Source: Acidobacteriota bacterium
GTDB taxonomy: Bacteria > Acidobacteriota > UBA6911 > RPQK01 > JAJDTT01
Reading direction: 5' to 3'
Length of the DNA: 40,629 bases
Assembly (NCBI GenBank): GCA_028874215.1
Contig: JAPPLF010000032.1
Location: 1 to 40,629 of the forward strand
The translations under genes were made by a program, and so were the position numbers. This document shows, in pieces, positions 1 to 9,343 of this stretch. The notes beneath the pieces are model-generated. The model was not told the origin of the DNA. It saw only the letters and a list, made by a program, of their open reading frames with translations, and searched no databases. Position 1 is the stretch's first letter. Every line of letters begins with the position of its first letter.

Positions 1-150
1 CCCAAGCGCTAGGACAATGCTATGCTGATGCGAACACGGTAAAGTCGGGCTAGCGTGTTTTCAACACTCGCCCTCCAACCCTCCAAGCGTCGCTCCCGGT
101 CCATATTTCTTCCATTGGCGCTGTCACCATGCTCTTTTTTCAGCAAATCG

Positions 151-210
151 TTGAAAACTCTATATTAGTGAAAGTCTCTTGGAATTTTCACTACAATTCA
201 GTATTTTCAA
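151..210 (+). promoter_or_regulatory. Nested inverted repeats before the AbiEi-like gene
   Basis: Two inverted repeats are nested in the AT-rich stretch before the start codon at 214. The outer one is TTGAAAA (151-157) with TTTTCAA (204-210). The inner one is TAGTGAAA (166-173) with TTTCACTA (186-193). A further TTTTCAA lies at 58-64. A possible -10 box TACAAT (192-197) sits inside the array, so a bound protein would block it. AbiEi-type antitoxins are known to bind inverted repeats in their own promoters; that this gene does so is inferred. The rest of 1-150 shows nothing recognisable. Confidence 0.45.
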
Positions 211-213
211 TAC

Positions 214-1320
214 ATGCTGAAAAACCAGAAATCAGTAAAAGATCTGCAGGTCGCCGCCGTGCATGCGGCGCGTGACCTGCTCACCCATGTGCCGCACCTT
301 GTGACCAGTTCAGTTCAGCACGAACAGTGGCGTGGAAGCGACTATCCCATAGACGGACGTATCGAGTTCGACCATGGTGAGGACACCTATGCACTCGTCA
401 TCGAATTCAAGTCGAACGGTGCACCCCGTTTCGTACGGTCTGCGGTCTATGAACTCAAAGGCTACTTGGCCCATGCTCGTCAGTCCGGTCACGGGGATTC
501 CGACGGACGTTTGATCCCCATGCTCGTGAGTCCCTACCTGTCTCCCGAGTCTCGATCGATCTGCGTGGACCACGATATTGCCTACCTGGACATGGTCGGA
601 AATGCTCACCTCGCTTTCGACAATGTGTATATCGATCGGGCGGTTGCGGACAGGCCCAAGCCCGAAACCCGTGCTCTAAGGTCGATCTTCGCCCCGAAGG
701 CGGCGGCAATTCTGCGGGTGCTTCTTCGCGATCCTGGTCAGCCATGGCGTGTCACCGACCTGGCGGAAGCGGCCAATGCGAGCCTTGGCCATGTGAGCAA
801 CGTCCGTAAAGCCCTGCTCGCACGAGAATGGATCGAAAACGGGACGGACGGCACCATCCTTGTCCAGCCGAATGCGTTATTGAGGACATGGCGCGACGAA
901 TACCGCGAGCCGGCGGGTCGCCGCATTAGCGGATATACGCTCTTGCACGGCGAGCAGCTCAGCAAACAATTGTCGGGAAAGCTGAATCCGGAACCCCAGC
1001 TTCCACGCGCAGTTTTCTCGTCAAACTCGGCCGCCCAATGGATCGCGCCCTTCGCCCGGGGCGGCACACACAGCTTCTACGCCGACGAGTCTGGTGCTCG
1101 GATGCTGGAGCAGGCGTTGAAGCTTGCTCATACCGAAAAAGGAACGAATGTAGTCGTGTGCATCCCGAACGATGAGAGTTTGCTCAAGGACGCCGTTCAG
1201 CCGGCGCCGGGCATATTCTGCACCAGTCCGATCGTCACATACCTCGATCTCTGGCTCGGCAATGATCGAGAACGTGAGGCTGCCGACCACTTGGCCTCAA
1301 GGTGCTTTCCGTGGTTGTGA
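214..1320 (+). CDS. AbiEi-like winged-helix protein with nuclease-like N-domain
   Basis: This 368-residue protein resembles the COG4861 group of type IV AbiEi-family antitoxins and regulators. The N-terminal half looks like a restriction-endonuclease fold: D47 in IDGR, then E64 and K66 in IEFKS give a PD-(D/E)xK-like D...ExK pattern, followed by strands around residues 100-142 (LIPMLVSPYLS, IAYLDMVGNAHL). A winged helix-turn-helix follows at about 163-215, with the LGHVSNVRKAL recognition helix. The C-terminal third (about 270-368) is uncharacterised. The ATG at 214 has no clear Shine-Dalgarno sequence, and the nested inverted repeats just upstream suggest autoregulation. No AbiEii-type nucleotidyltransferase toxin lies next to it; the next gene is on the other strand. 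It could be an orphan antitoxin or a stand-alone regulator. Whether the nuclease fold is active is unknown. Confidence is good for the family and low for function. Confidence 0.75.
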   Translation: MLKNQKSVKDLQVAAVHAARDLLTHVPHLVTSSVQHEQWRGSDYPIDGRIEFDHGEDTYALVIEFKSNGAPRFVRSAVYELKGYLAHARQSGHGDSDGRLIPMLVSPYLSPESRSICVDHDIAYLDMVGNAHLAFDNVYIDRAVADRPKPETRALRSIFAPKAAAILRVLLRDPGQPWRVTDLAEAANASLGHVSNVRKALLAREWIENGTDGTILVQPNALLRTWRDEYREPAGRRISGYTLLHGEQLSKQLSGKLNPEPQLPRAVFSSNSAAQWIAPFARGGTHSFYADESGARMLEQALKLAHTEKGTNVVVCIPNDESLLKDAVQPAPGIFCTSPIVTYLDLWLGNDREREAADHLASRCFPWL

Positions 1321-1418
1321 CAGAGCCTCAATACGCGGGGGACTACCCCGATCGGACGACGGCGGCAGTCAAGTCCGTTCTGATCGAGAGTGGAGCCGGA
1401 AGGCACCGTCCTGCCCGG

Positions 1419-2819
1419 TCACGCCTCCGTGAAATAGAGGACCCTGGATCCGGAGGGCAGTTCCCGGCGCCGGTGGACCCGGAAGCACTTTCCCAGGCAC
1501 TCCTCGAAGTAGTCCATCCGGTAGTCGGTGTACTGGTCCTCCTTGTTCCGCAGGAGCATCCGGACCATGGGGTCGTCCCGGCGCACGAACTCGATGACCA
1601 GTGAGCCTCCCAGCCCCGAGAGCCATTCGACGAACTCCGCCAGTGGAATGTTGGCGGCGATGACCATGTGATGGATCAGCGCCAGGGAGAGGACCAGTTC
1701 CGGGGATCCTCGCTCCGTGAGGGAGGTCCTTTCCCGGCAACGCCATCCCAGTGACGGCGAGGGATCGGCCAGGTTGACCACGAGCGGAAGTATGTTGCCG
1801 GGACCCTCCCGGCGCAGGTCCCGGTAGAGGAGGTCCACCGAGGCCGAGTCCCGCTCCATGGACAGCACGTACTCAGACCCGGCGGCGGCCAGTCGCGAGT
1901 AGTCGCCCGTGTTGGCTCCCAGGTCCCAGGTCGTCTTCCATCGCTTTCGACCCACCACCCAGCGGACGAATTCCCGTTTGGCTTCCCGGTCCGGCCCGGA
2001 ATAGGTGTTGTCCCCGGCGTATCCGGTCCACTGGGAGGCGGGGGGTGTCCATCTCAGTCGTGAAACCAGCCGGGTCAGGCGGCTGACGTTGGAGAGGATC
2101 GCCTTCCGGTTGAATCCGGCGTCCTTGAGAAGCTGGCTGGCGCTCTCCTTGCGCGCGCCGTATTTCTCCTGGAAGCGGCTCTGGAGCCAGACGTGAGGGA
2201 GGACTCCGGAGCGGAACAGATCCCGGGTGGAGAGTACGTCCCGGCACTCTCGCGGCGAGATTCCGTTGAGACTCCCCCTGAGCCAGTGCTGGAACGGCAG
2301 GTTTCGATAGGCCTGCAACATCAGCGGGTACAGGTAGAGGCTGCAGAATTGCCGGTAACCCGTCCAGGCTCCGCCCGGCGGCAAGGGTTCAAAGGAGGGA
2401 ATGTCGATGAAGACCGGCCGGCTCCCGTTCCATTGAACGTTGTAGGGGGTGGCGTCCTTGAGGATCATCCCTTCGGCCAGAGACTTGGAGATCAGCCGGA
2501 GCTGCAAAAGGGCGGCATCCTGCAGCATCCGGAACGACCACTCGTAGAGATAGGAGACGTAGGGGACGGTCTCGTGGCGCAGAATCCCTGCCCAGTCTCC
2601 GGGCGGCACGTCCGTGGACGCCCATCCGTCGGCGTCCACGCGGCGGGTCCTGACGATCAGGCCCTCATCCACCAGCCGGGGAAAGAACCGGGTCTTCTCC
2701 AACCTGTCCCAGGCTTCGATGGCTTGCCGGCTCAGGGCGCGATAGACGGCCCCGTCCCGGTAGAAGACGCGGCCATGGCGATCGCGGAACGATCCAGGCT
2801 CGCTTCGGAATTCAGACAT
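1419..2819 (-). CDS. NoeA-like SAM-dependent methyltransferase with kinase-like N-half
   Basis: A 466-residue protein starting at MSEF. The upstream in-frame Met at 2933 is not preferred because it would run into the neighbouring small gene. The C-terminal half is a class I SAM methyltransferase: motif I DLGANTGD (299-306), an acidic residue after strand 2 in MERD (322-324), and ALIHH (380-384) in the motif IV region. The N-terminal half contains ILKDATPYNVQW (119-130) and FIDI (137-140), which resemble the catalytic loop and metal-binding segment of aminoglycoside-phosphotransferase-like kinases. This combination is typical of NoeA-like proteins, named after a rhizobial host-specificity nodulation gene. 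The substrate is unknown; a role in modifying surface glycans is an inference. It lies 43 bp downstream of the small membrane protein gene and is probably cotranscribed with it. No strong ribosome binding site precedes the chosen ATG. Confidence 0.72.
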   Translation of the reverse strand: MSEFRSEPGSFRDRHGRVFYRDGAVYRALSRQAIEAWDRLEKTRFFPRLVDEGLIVRTRRVDADGWASTDVPPGDWAGILRHETVPYVSYLYEWSFRMLQDAALLQLRLISKSLAEGMILKDATPYNVQWNGSRPVFIDIPSFEPLPPGGAWTGYRQFCSLYLYPLMLQAYRNLPFQHWLRGSLNGISPRECRDVLSTRDLFRSGVLPHVWLQSRFQEKYGARKESASQLLKDAGFNRKAILSNVSRLTRLVSRLRWTPPASQWTGYAGDNTYSGPDREAKREFVRWVVGRKRWKTTWDLGANTGDYSRLAAAGSEYVLSMERDSASVDLLYRDLRREGPGNILPLVVNLADPSPSLGWRCRERTSLTERGSPELVLSLALIHHMVIAANIPLAEFVEWLSGLGGSLVIEFVRRDDPMVRMLLRNKEDQYTDYRMDYFEECLGKCFRVHRRRELPSGSRVLYFTEA

Positions 2820-2862
2820 GGGAAAGGAACGATTTTCGTCGTACCGGGATGCTCGAGATCCG

Positions 2863-3060
2863 TTATTCCGCCTTCCGGCCGGTCCGCTCCAGGGATGCGT
2901 CGGCCTTGTCTGGCGCGCCCGACCGGACTCCAAGGGCAGACTTGATCCGGTGCCAGACGACTTTTCCCAAGACGGCCACTCCCGCGATGCCCCCCAGCAG
3001 CAATTGAAGAAAGAGACTCCCCGATCCGGGATCCAGGTAGGCGAGAGGTGTCCAGATCAT
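2863..3060 (-). CDS. Small YLDPGSGS membrane protein
   Basis: A 65-residue protein starting MIWTPLAYLDPGSGS. The start at 3060 has an AGGGCAGGA-type ribosome binding site just upstream; the longer in-frame extension to 3201 has no protein-like features and is rejected. After the conserved YLDPGSGS motif comes one hydrophobic segment (about residues 15-36), then a basic stretch WHRIKS and a charged tail. Short proteins with YLDPGSGS followed by a single transmembrane helix are familiar in Gram-negative genomes and, as far as I recall, often sit beside NoeA-like methyltransferases, as here. The function is unknown. It is probably an inner-membrane partner of the methyltransferase. Confidence 0.7.
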   Translation of the reverse strand: MIWTPLAYLDPGSGSLFLQLLLGGIAGVAVLGKVVWHRIKSALGVRSGAPDKADASLERTGRKAE

Positions 3061-3238
3061 GATCCTGCCCTGTACGGGTCCGGCAAGCAGGTTTCGGGCA
3101 ACTTGCCGATCCGCGCGATTGTAGCAGAGGGCAAAGAGAGAATGAGGAAAGAGTGAAGAGAAGATGGGGAGAGTCCGGCGTTGCGGCCGGTGTCGCGCCA
3201 CGGCGGGTTTCGGTCCAGGCTGCTAGAATACGCTGGTC

Positions 3239-4321
3239 ATGAAGACGCCGGAGAGCATCCTGGAGGGCGTTTACCAGGGACAACGACTGGAACCGTCCGA
3301 TGCTCTCGTTCTATTGAAGTCCGGTGAACTCCAGCAGTTGGGTCAGGCCGCCGACTGGATGCGCCGCAGACTGCATCCGGACGGAGTCGTCTCCTTCCTC
3401 GTGGACCGGAACGTCAACTACACCAACGTGTGCGTCGCCCGCTGCACCTTCTGCAACTTCTACCGCCGCCCCGGCCATGACGAGGGCTACGTCCTGTCCA
3501 ACGAGACCATCTTCAAGAAAATCGAGGAGACCCTGGCCCTCGGCGGGACCGGAATCCTGATGCAGGGGGGCATGCACCCCGATCTCAAGATCGACTATTA
3601 CGAAGAACTGCTCAGCTCGATACGGGAACGCTATCCCGCCATCCACCTTCACTGCTTTTCTCCGCCGGAGATCGTCGTCCTGGCCCGGCTCAGCCGGCTC
3701 TCCCTCCGGGAGTCGATTCGAAGGCTGAAGGCGGCGGGACTCCAATCCATTCCCGGCGGCGGCGCCGAGATCCTGACCGAGCGGATGCGCCGGGAAATCA
3801 GTCCCGGCAAGTGCACCGCCCGGCAGTGGTTGGAGGTGATGCGGGTCGGCCACGAAGAGGGGCTGCCCACCACCGCCACCATGATGATCGGAGGCGGCGA
3901 ATCCCTCCGGGAGCGGGTCGAGCACCTGGAGGGCATCCGCAGCCTCCAGGATGAGACGGGAGGGTTCGTGGCCTTCATCCCGTGGAACGTCCAGTTGGAG
4001 GGGACCCCCATGCAGGAGTCCATCCAGCGGGAGGTTGCGGCGGTGGAATACCTCACCCTCTTGGCGGTCGCCCGGATCTACCTGGACAACATCGTCAACC
4101 TCCAGGTCTCCTGGTTGACCCAGGGTCTTCAGGTGGGCCAGATCGCGCTCCATTTCGGTGCCAATGACGTGGGCAGCATCATGATCGAGGAGAACGTGAT
4201 CAGCACCGCCGGCGCCCATTACACGGCCCGGCGCTCCGATCTGGTTCAATTGATCCTCGACGCCGGCTTCGTTCCCGCTCAAAGAAACTCCGTCTACAGC
4301 ACCTTCAAGAAAATCGCCTGA
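3239..4321 (+). CDS. mqnC: Cyclic dehypoxanthine futalosine synthase MqnC
   Basis: A radical SAM enzyme of 360 residues that cyclises dehypoxanthine futalosine in the futalosine route to menaquinone. The 4Fe-4S cluster cysteines are C65, C69 and C72 in VCVARCTFCNF, a CxxxCxxC motif. Family-typical stretches include GGTGILMQGGMHPDLKI, HCFSPPEI, SIPGGGAEIL and ATMMIGGGE, and the length is normal for MqnC. The ATG at 3239 lies 9 bp after a possible -10 hexamer TAGAAT (3224-3229) and has no Shine-Dalgarno sequence, so the transcript may be nearly leaderless. It is divergent from the small membrane protein gene; the 178 bp between them (3061-3238) hold no other gene I can see. Other mqn genes are not in the window. 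The identification is firm. Confidence 0.95.
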   Translation: MKTPESILEGVYQGQRLEPSDALVLLKSGELQQLGQAADWMRRRLHPDGVVSFLVDRNVNYTNVCVARCTFCNFYRRPGHDEGYVLSNETIFKKIEETLALGGTGILMQGGMHPDLKIDYYEELLSSIRERYPAIHLHCFSPPEIVVLARLSRLSLRESIRRLKAAGLQSIPGGGAEILTERMRREISPGKCTARQWLEVMRVGHEEGLPTTATMMIGGGESLRERVEHLEGIRSLQDETGGFVAFIPWNVQLEGTPMQESIQREVAAVEYLTLLAVARIYLDNIVNLQVSWLTQGLQVGQIALHFGANDVGSIMIEENVISTAGAHYTARRSDLVQLILDAGFVPAQRNSVYSTFKKIA

Positions 4322-4347
4322 TTCCGGACATCCGCCCGGATACTCAG

Positions 4348-4387
4348 TTCCCCCGGTTTGACTCCGGTGGGGAATCCTGTATAAAAT
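4348..4387 (+). promoter_or_regulatory. argR promoter with hairpin across the -35 box
   Basis: TTGACT (4358-4363) and TATAAA (4380-4385), separated by 16 bp, form a good sigma-70-type promoter 18 bp before the argR start. The -35 box lies in the loop of an imperfect inverted repeat, TTCCCCCGG (4348-4356) with CCGGTGGGGAA (4364-4374), which could end mqnC transcription or act as an operator. The AT-rich stretch overlapping and following the -10 box could hold an ARG box, but symmetry is weak and no clear match to the consensus is seen. Confidence 0.6.
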
Positions 4388-4403
4388 TGCATTCTTCCTG
4401 GAA

Positions 4404-4847
4404 ATGAATAAGAAACTGAGACAGGAGGCCATCGTCCGAATCGTGGAGACCGAGACCATTTCCAGTCAGAAGTCCTTGCGAAAGGCGTTAATGGAAAAGG
4501 GGTTGAGTGTCACCCAGGCGACGCTCTCCAGGGACCTCAAGGAACTGGGCGTGATCAAGACCGTGGACGATGGGGGCGGGTATAAATATGCGTTCCGGGA
4601 GAATCGACGCGCTCCGCTCTTTCGGAGTTGCGAGGTCAGCGGGAACCTCCTCGTGGTGCATACGGATGCCGGGATGGCTCCGGCGGTCGCCTACCGGATC
4701 GACGAGATGGGGCTGGCGGGGATCCTGGGCACCGTGGCGGGAGAGGACACTCTCCTGGCCGTCGTTGCCGACGGCCATGATGCCCGTCTGGTGAAGCGCC
4801 AACTGGGAGCTCGCGGTGGAGGTCCCGGCCAGCGGCGGGAGCGGTGA
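4404..4847 (+). CDS. argR: Arginine repressor ArgR
   Basis: A 147-residue ArgR/AhrC regulator, which senses arginine and controls arginine genes. The N-terminal winged helix (about 1-65) carries the typical SVTQATLSRDLKELGVIK recognition segment with S42-R43. The C-terminal oligomerisation and arginine-binding domain (about 75-145) ends in GTVAGEDTLLAV, the family's GTxAGxDT-like motif. The length is normal. It opens a codirectional arg cluster, so it probably regulates its own operon from the promoter just upstream. Its 3' end lies 13 bp before the chosen argG start. The last ten residues (GGGPGQRRER) are a loose, basic tail not usual for the family. Confidence 0.95.
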   Translation: MNKKLRQEAIVRIVETETISSQKSLRKALMEKGLSVTQATLSRDLKELGVIKTVDDGGGYKYAFRENRRAPLFRSCEVSGNLLVVHTDAGMAPAVAYRIDEMGLAGILGTVAGEDTLLAVVADGHDARLVKRQLGARGGGPGQRRER

Positions 4848-4860
4848 CGCCGCCGGCGGT

Positions 4861-6132
<1,272 letters not shown>

Positions 6133-6155
6133 GGATCGGAGAAAGACAGAAGACC

Positions 6156-7571
6156 ATGACCCGATCTCCCTGGGCAGGCCGATTCACGGAAGATCCCGAC
6201 CAGGCGGTCCAGGACTACACCCGGTCTCTTCATGTGGACCGGCGATTGGCCGGCTACGACATCCAGGGCAGCCGGGCCCATGTCCGGATGCTGTGCCGGC
6301 AGGGGATCCTCAGCAGCCGGGACCGGGACCGGATCCTGCAGGGACTGGACCAGGTCGAGGAGGAGATCCGGTCCGGACAGTTTCCGTACCGGGACGAACT
6401 GGAAGACATCCACATGAACATCGAGGTCCGCCTGTGTGAACTGGTGGGCGATGAGGGACGCCGGCTTCACACGGGCCGAAGCCGGAACGACCAGGTCGCC
6501 GTGGATCTGAAGCTGTTCTGCCTGGACGCGGCGCTGGGATGGCAGGAGATGATCCGGCGGGTCCAGGAGGGTCTATTGGACCGGGCCCGAAGCCTGGAGC
6601 GCGAGCTCTTTCCCGGCTGGACCCATCTGCAGGCCGCTCAACCGGTCTCCTGGGCGCATTATCTGCTGGCCTACTGCGACATGTTCGACCGGGACCACCG
6701 GAGGCTGGCCGCCTACCGGCGCCTCCACAGCGTCAGTCCCCTGGGCGCCGGCGCTCTGGCCGGCAGCACCTTGCCTCTGGATCCGGGCTGGACCGCACGG
6801 GAGCTGGGTTTCGCCTCCAGCTTCGAAAACAGCTACGACGTGGTGGGGGACCGGGACTTCCTGCTGGAGCTGCTTCAGATCGCCACCCAGATCATGCTCC
6901 ACGCCAGCCGCATGGCCGAGGACCTGATCTATTTCTCCAGCACGCCGGTGGGGTGGGTGGAGCTTCCCGAGTCCCTTTGCACCGGCAGCAGCATGATGCC
7001 CCAGAAGAAGAATCCGGATCTGCTGGAGCTGTGCCGGGGCAAGACGGCCACGGTGCTGGGGCATGCCAGCGCCATGGCCATCCTTCTCAAGGGTCTGCCC
7101 AGTTCCTACAACCGCGACCTGCAACAGGACAAGGAACACCTCTTTCCCGCCGTGGACACGGTGGGGGAGACGCTGGGGATCCTGACCCTGGTGGCGAGCC
7201 GGATGCGAGTGGTTTCGAGTCGAATCGGACCGGCGCTGGAACGGGGATTCCTCACCGCCACGGATCTGGCGGAACACCTGGTGTCCCTGGGGGTTCCGTT
7301 CCGGACCGCTCACGAACAGGTCGGGCGCCTGGTGGCCTATTGCGTGAAGCATAACCGGACGTTGCGGCAGCTCTCCTTGCGGGAAATCCGCAAGCTTGCG
7401 CCCCGGTGCGGTTCCGACGTTCAGGGCGTCTTGAAACCGGAGGGCGCCCTCGATCACAAATTCCACTCGGGGAGCACCGGGCTGGCCTCCATCCGGCAGC
7501 AGATCGACCGCTGGGAGGACCGGCTCCGGACCCACGGGAACGGAAGTACTTCAAGGGAGGACCAGCCATGA
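6156..7571 (+). CDS. argH: Argininosuccinate lyase ArgH
   Basis: A 471-residue fumarase/aspartase-superfamily lyase that splits argininosuccinate into arginine and fumarate. The superfamily signature GSSMMPQKKNPD spans about residues 277-288, with the catalytic-loop serine at 279. HTGRSRNDQ near residue 106 is the other ASL hallmark. The start ATG follows a GGAGAAAG sequence, and the N-terminus (SPWAGRFTEDPD) matches the usual WxGRF opening of the family. Its stop overlaps the argF start in an ATGA, so translation of argF is probably coupled. The last residues (HGNGSTSREDQP) are a non-conserved tail that encodes the argF ribosome binding site. Confidence 0.95.
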   Translation: MTRSPWAGRFTEDPDQAVQDYTRSLHVDRRLAGYDIQGSRAHVRMLCRQGILSSRDRDRILQGLDQVEEEIRSGQFPYRDELEDIHMNIEVRLCELVGDEGRRLHTGRSRNDQVAVDLKLFCLDAALGWQEMIRRVQEGLLDRARSLERELFPGWTHLQAAQPVSWAHYLLAYCDMFDRDHRRLAAYRRLHSVSPLGAGALAGSTLPLDPGWTARELGFASSFENSYDVVGDRDFLLELLQIATQIMLHASRMAEDLIYFSSTPVGWVELPESLCTGSSMMPQKKNPDLLELCRGKTATVLGHASAMAILLKGLPSSYNRDLQQDKEHLFPAVDTVGETLGILTLVASRMRVVSSRIGPALERGFLTATDLAEHLVSLGVPFRTAHEQVGRLVAYCVKHNRTLRQLSLREIRKLAPRCGSDVQGVLKPEGALDHKFHSGSTGLASIRQQIDRWEDRLRTHGNGSTSREDQP

Positions 7572-8527
7572 GGGACTTCATCTCTCTGGCAGACCTGAGC
7601 CCCAGGCAGTGGACCCAGCTCCTGCATCTGAGCCGGGAGGTCAAGTCGCGGCCATCCAATTTCAGGCGCATGATTCCGGGCAAGAGCATCGTCCTGATCT
7701 TCGAGAAGCCGTCGCTGCGCACCCGGCTGACCTTCGAGCTGGGAATCCAGCAGTTGGGAGGCGACGCCGTCTATCTCGACTACCAGGAGGCCAATCTGGG
7801 ACAGCGGGAGGCTCTGAGCGACGTGGCCAAGAACCTGGAGCGCTGGTTCGACTGCCTGGTGGCCCGCACCTTCTCCCACCAGGTGCTGATCCAGCTCTCG
7901 GAGTATGCCCGTTGCTCGGTGATCAACGCCCTGACCGACGAGGAACACCCCTGTCAGGCCTTGGCCGACATCTTCACCCTGGTGGAGAAGTGGTCGAACG
8001 TGGAGGGACGGACCCTGGCCTACATCGGAGACGGAAACAACGTCTGCGCGTCGCTGGTTCATGCGGCCGCCCTCTCGGGCATGTGCTTTACGGCCGTGAC
8101 TCCCGAGAGTCGGCAGCCCTATCCGGATTGGCAGGAAGATTTCCGGCGATTGTCCACCAACGAGCGCGCCACTTGTCATTGGAGCGATTCTCCGGACGGG
8201 ATCCGGGGAGCCGATGCCGTCTATACCGACACCTGGGTCAGCATGGGCCAGGAAGGCGAGGCTCAGGAGAGGCTGGCCGAATTCCGGCCCTACCAGGTGA
8301 CGCCCGAATTGATGGCCCGGACCGGAAAGGATTCCTTCTTCATGCACTGCCTCCCGGCCCACCGGAACCAGGAGGTGACCGACGCGGTCATCGATGCTCC
8401 CTACTCGCTGGTGTTCGAACAGGCCGAGAACCGGCTCCACGTCCAGAAGGCGCTGCTGATGTGGCTGCTGGCCCCGAAGGAGGTGGACCGTTACCTGCAC
8501 CTGGAGAAATGGGCGGCGTGGAAATAG
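7568..8527 (+). CDS. argF: Ornithine carbamoyltransferase ArgF
   Basis: A 319-residue enzyme that carbamoylates ornithine to citrulline. Carbamoyl-phosphate-binding residues are in SLRTR (49-53) and HPCQ (127-130). The ornithine loop DTWVSMGQE (221-229) and HCLP (260-263) mark it as ornithine- rather than acetylornithine- or aspartate-specific. The ATG at 7568 is chosen because GGGAGG lies just upstream and the N-terminus matches the family; the in-frame start at 7406 would lie inside argH. With ArgG and ArgH it completes the ornithine-to-arginine segment in one operon. The early genes (argB, C, D, J) are not in the window. Confidence 0.95.
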   Translation: MRDFISLADLSPRQWTQLLHLSREVKSRPSNFRRMIPGKSIVLIFEKPSLRTRLTFELGIQQLGGDAVYLDYQEANLGQREALSDVAKNLERWFDCLVARTFSHQVLIQLSEYARCSVINALTDEEHPCQALADIFTLVEKWSNVEGRTLAYIGDGNNVCASLVHAAALSGMCFTAVTPESRQPYPDWQEDFRRLSTNERATCHWSDSPDGIRGADAVYTDTWVSMGQEGEAQERLAEFRPYQVTPELMARTGKDSFFMHCLPAHRNQEVTDAVIDAPYSLVFEQAENRLHVQKALLMWLLAPKEVDRYLHLEKWAAWK

Positions 8528-8561
8528 GTCCGAACGATTCGCACGAGAGGAGAGAGGGACA

Positions 8562-9269
8562 GTGAACGATTTTGAGACCGCTTCGTCCGAACCTGAACCG
8601 ATGACGCTTCTTCAGCGCGCCACCGGCGTCTTCTACCAGCCTCGGGCCGTAATGAACGCCGTGGCCGGGAATCCCACCTGGGTGGGGCCTTTGCTCCTGG
8701 TGTTGGGTTTGGGAGTGTTGACCGCATTCCTGATTCCCGACGAGGTCATGGAACAGTCGACTCGCAACATGCTCTCCAAGATGCCGGGGGGTGACGCGGC
8801 CGCGGCTGAACTGGATTCTCAAGACTTCAGCGCGACCAGCGTGACGAACCTTCTTTCCATCGTGTTCACCACGATCATCACCGGTTTGTTGATCGCTCTT
8901 TGGGGCCTGCTCCTGTTTCGAGGCATTTTGGGGGGCGAAGGACATTTCAAGCAATATTTCTCCATGGTCCTGATCTCCGGAGTCATCGCTTCCGTCGGCG
9001 GTCTGGTCAGCATTCCGATTCAGATTCAATCGGGCGATCTGTTTGCGTTCCTCAGCGTGGGGACACTTCTGCCCTTCTTGGGAGAAGGATTCTTGCGGAC
9101 CTGGATGAACGCCATCAGCCTCTTCACCATCTGGCAATGCATCGTTCTGGGCATCGGGGCCAACTGCATCGACAAGGACCTGGGCCGGGTCGGCGCCACC
9201 CTGGCATTTCTCCTCCCGGCCGTCGCCATCACCATGGTGGGATCCGCTGTCTGGCAGATATTTGCGTAA
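8562..9269 (+). CDS. YIP1-family membrane protein
   Basis: A 235-residue integral membrane protein of the bacterial YIP1-like family. After a soluble N-terminus with the common FYxPRxV-like segment (FYQPRAVMNAV, about 27-37) there are about five hydrophobic segments: roughly 40-60, 93-125, 133-153, 165-195 and 208-234. The start is a GTG with a purine-rich AGGAGAGAGGG ribosome binding site. It follows argF by 34 bp on the same strand, so read-through from the arg promoter is possible, although no functional link to arginine is evident. The function of this family in bacteria is not established. Confidence 0.75.
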   Translation: MNDFETASSEPEPMTLLQRATGVFYQPRAVMNAVAGNPTWVGPLLLVLGLGVLTAFLIPDEVMEQSTRNMLSKMPGGDAAAAELDSQDFSATSVTNLLSIVFTTIITGLLIALWGLLLFRGILGGEGHFKQYFSMVLISGVIASVGGLVSIPIQIQSGDLFAFLSVGTLLPFLGEGFLRTWMNAISLFTIWQCIVLGIGANCIDKDLGRVGATLAFLLPAVAITMVGSAVWQIFA

Positions 9270-9313
9270 CGGCTTGAAGAACGCGATCTGGCGGAACACC
9301 GGCGAGTGATCGC

Positions 9314-9343
9314 CCCGGCGCCGTCCCAATTCAGGGCGCCGGG
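9314..9343. terminator. Bidirectional terminator-like hairpin
   Basis: A perfect 9-bp GC stem, CCCGGCGCC (9314-9322) with GGCGCCGGG (9335-9343), and a 12-nt loop. It lies at the junction of two convergent genes, and the stop codon of the minus-strand gene is in the loop. There is no T-run, so whether it terminates alone is uncertain. Confidence 0.55.

Noticed and set aside
8562-9269. A functional link between the YIP1 protein and arginine synthesis
   Set aside because: Only proximity supports it; there is no family evidence for a role in arginine metabolism or transport.
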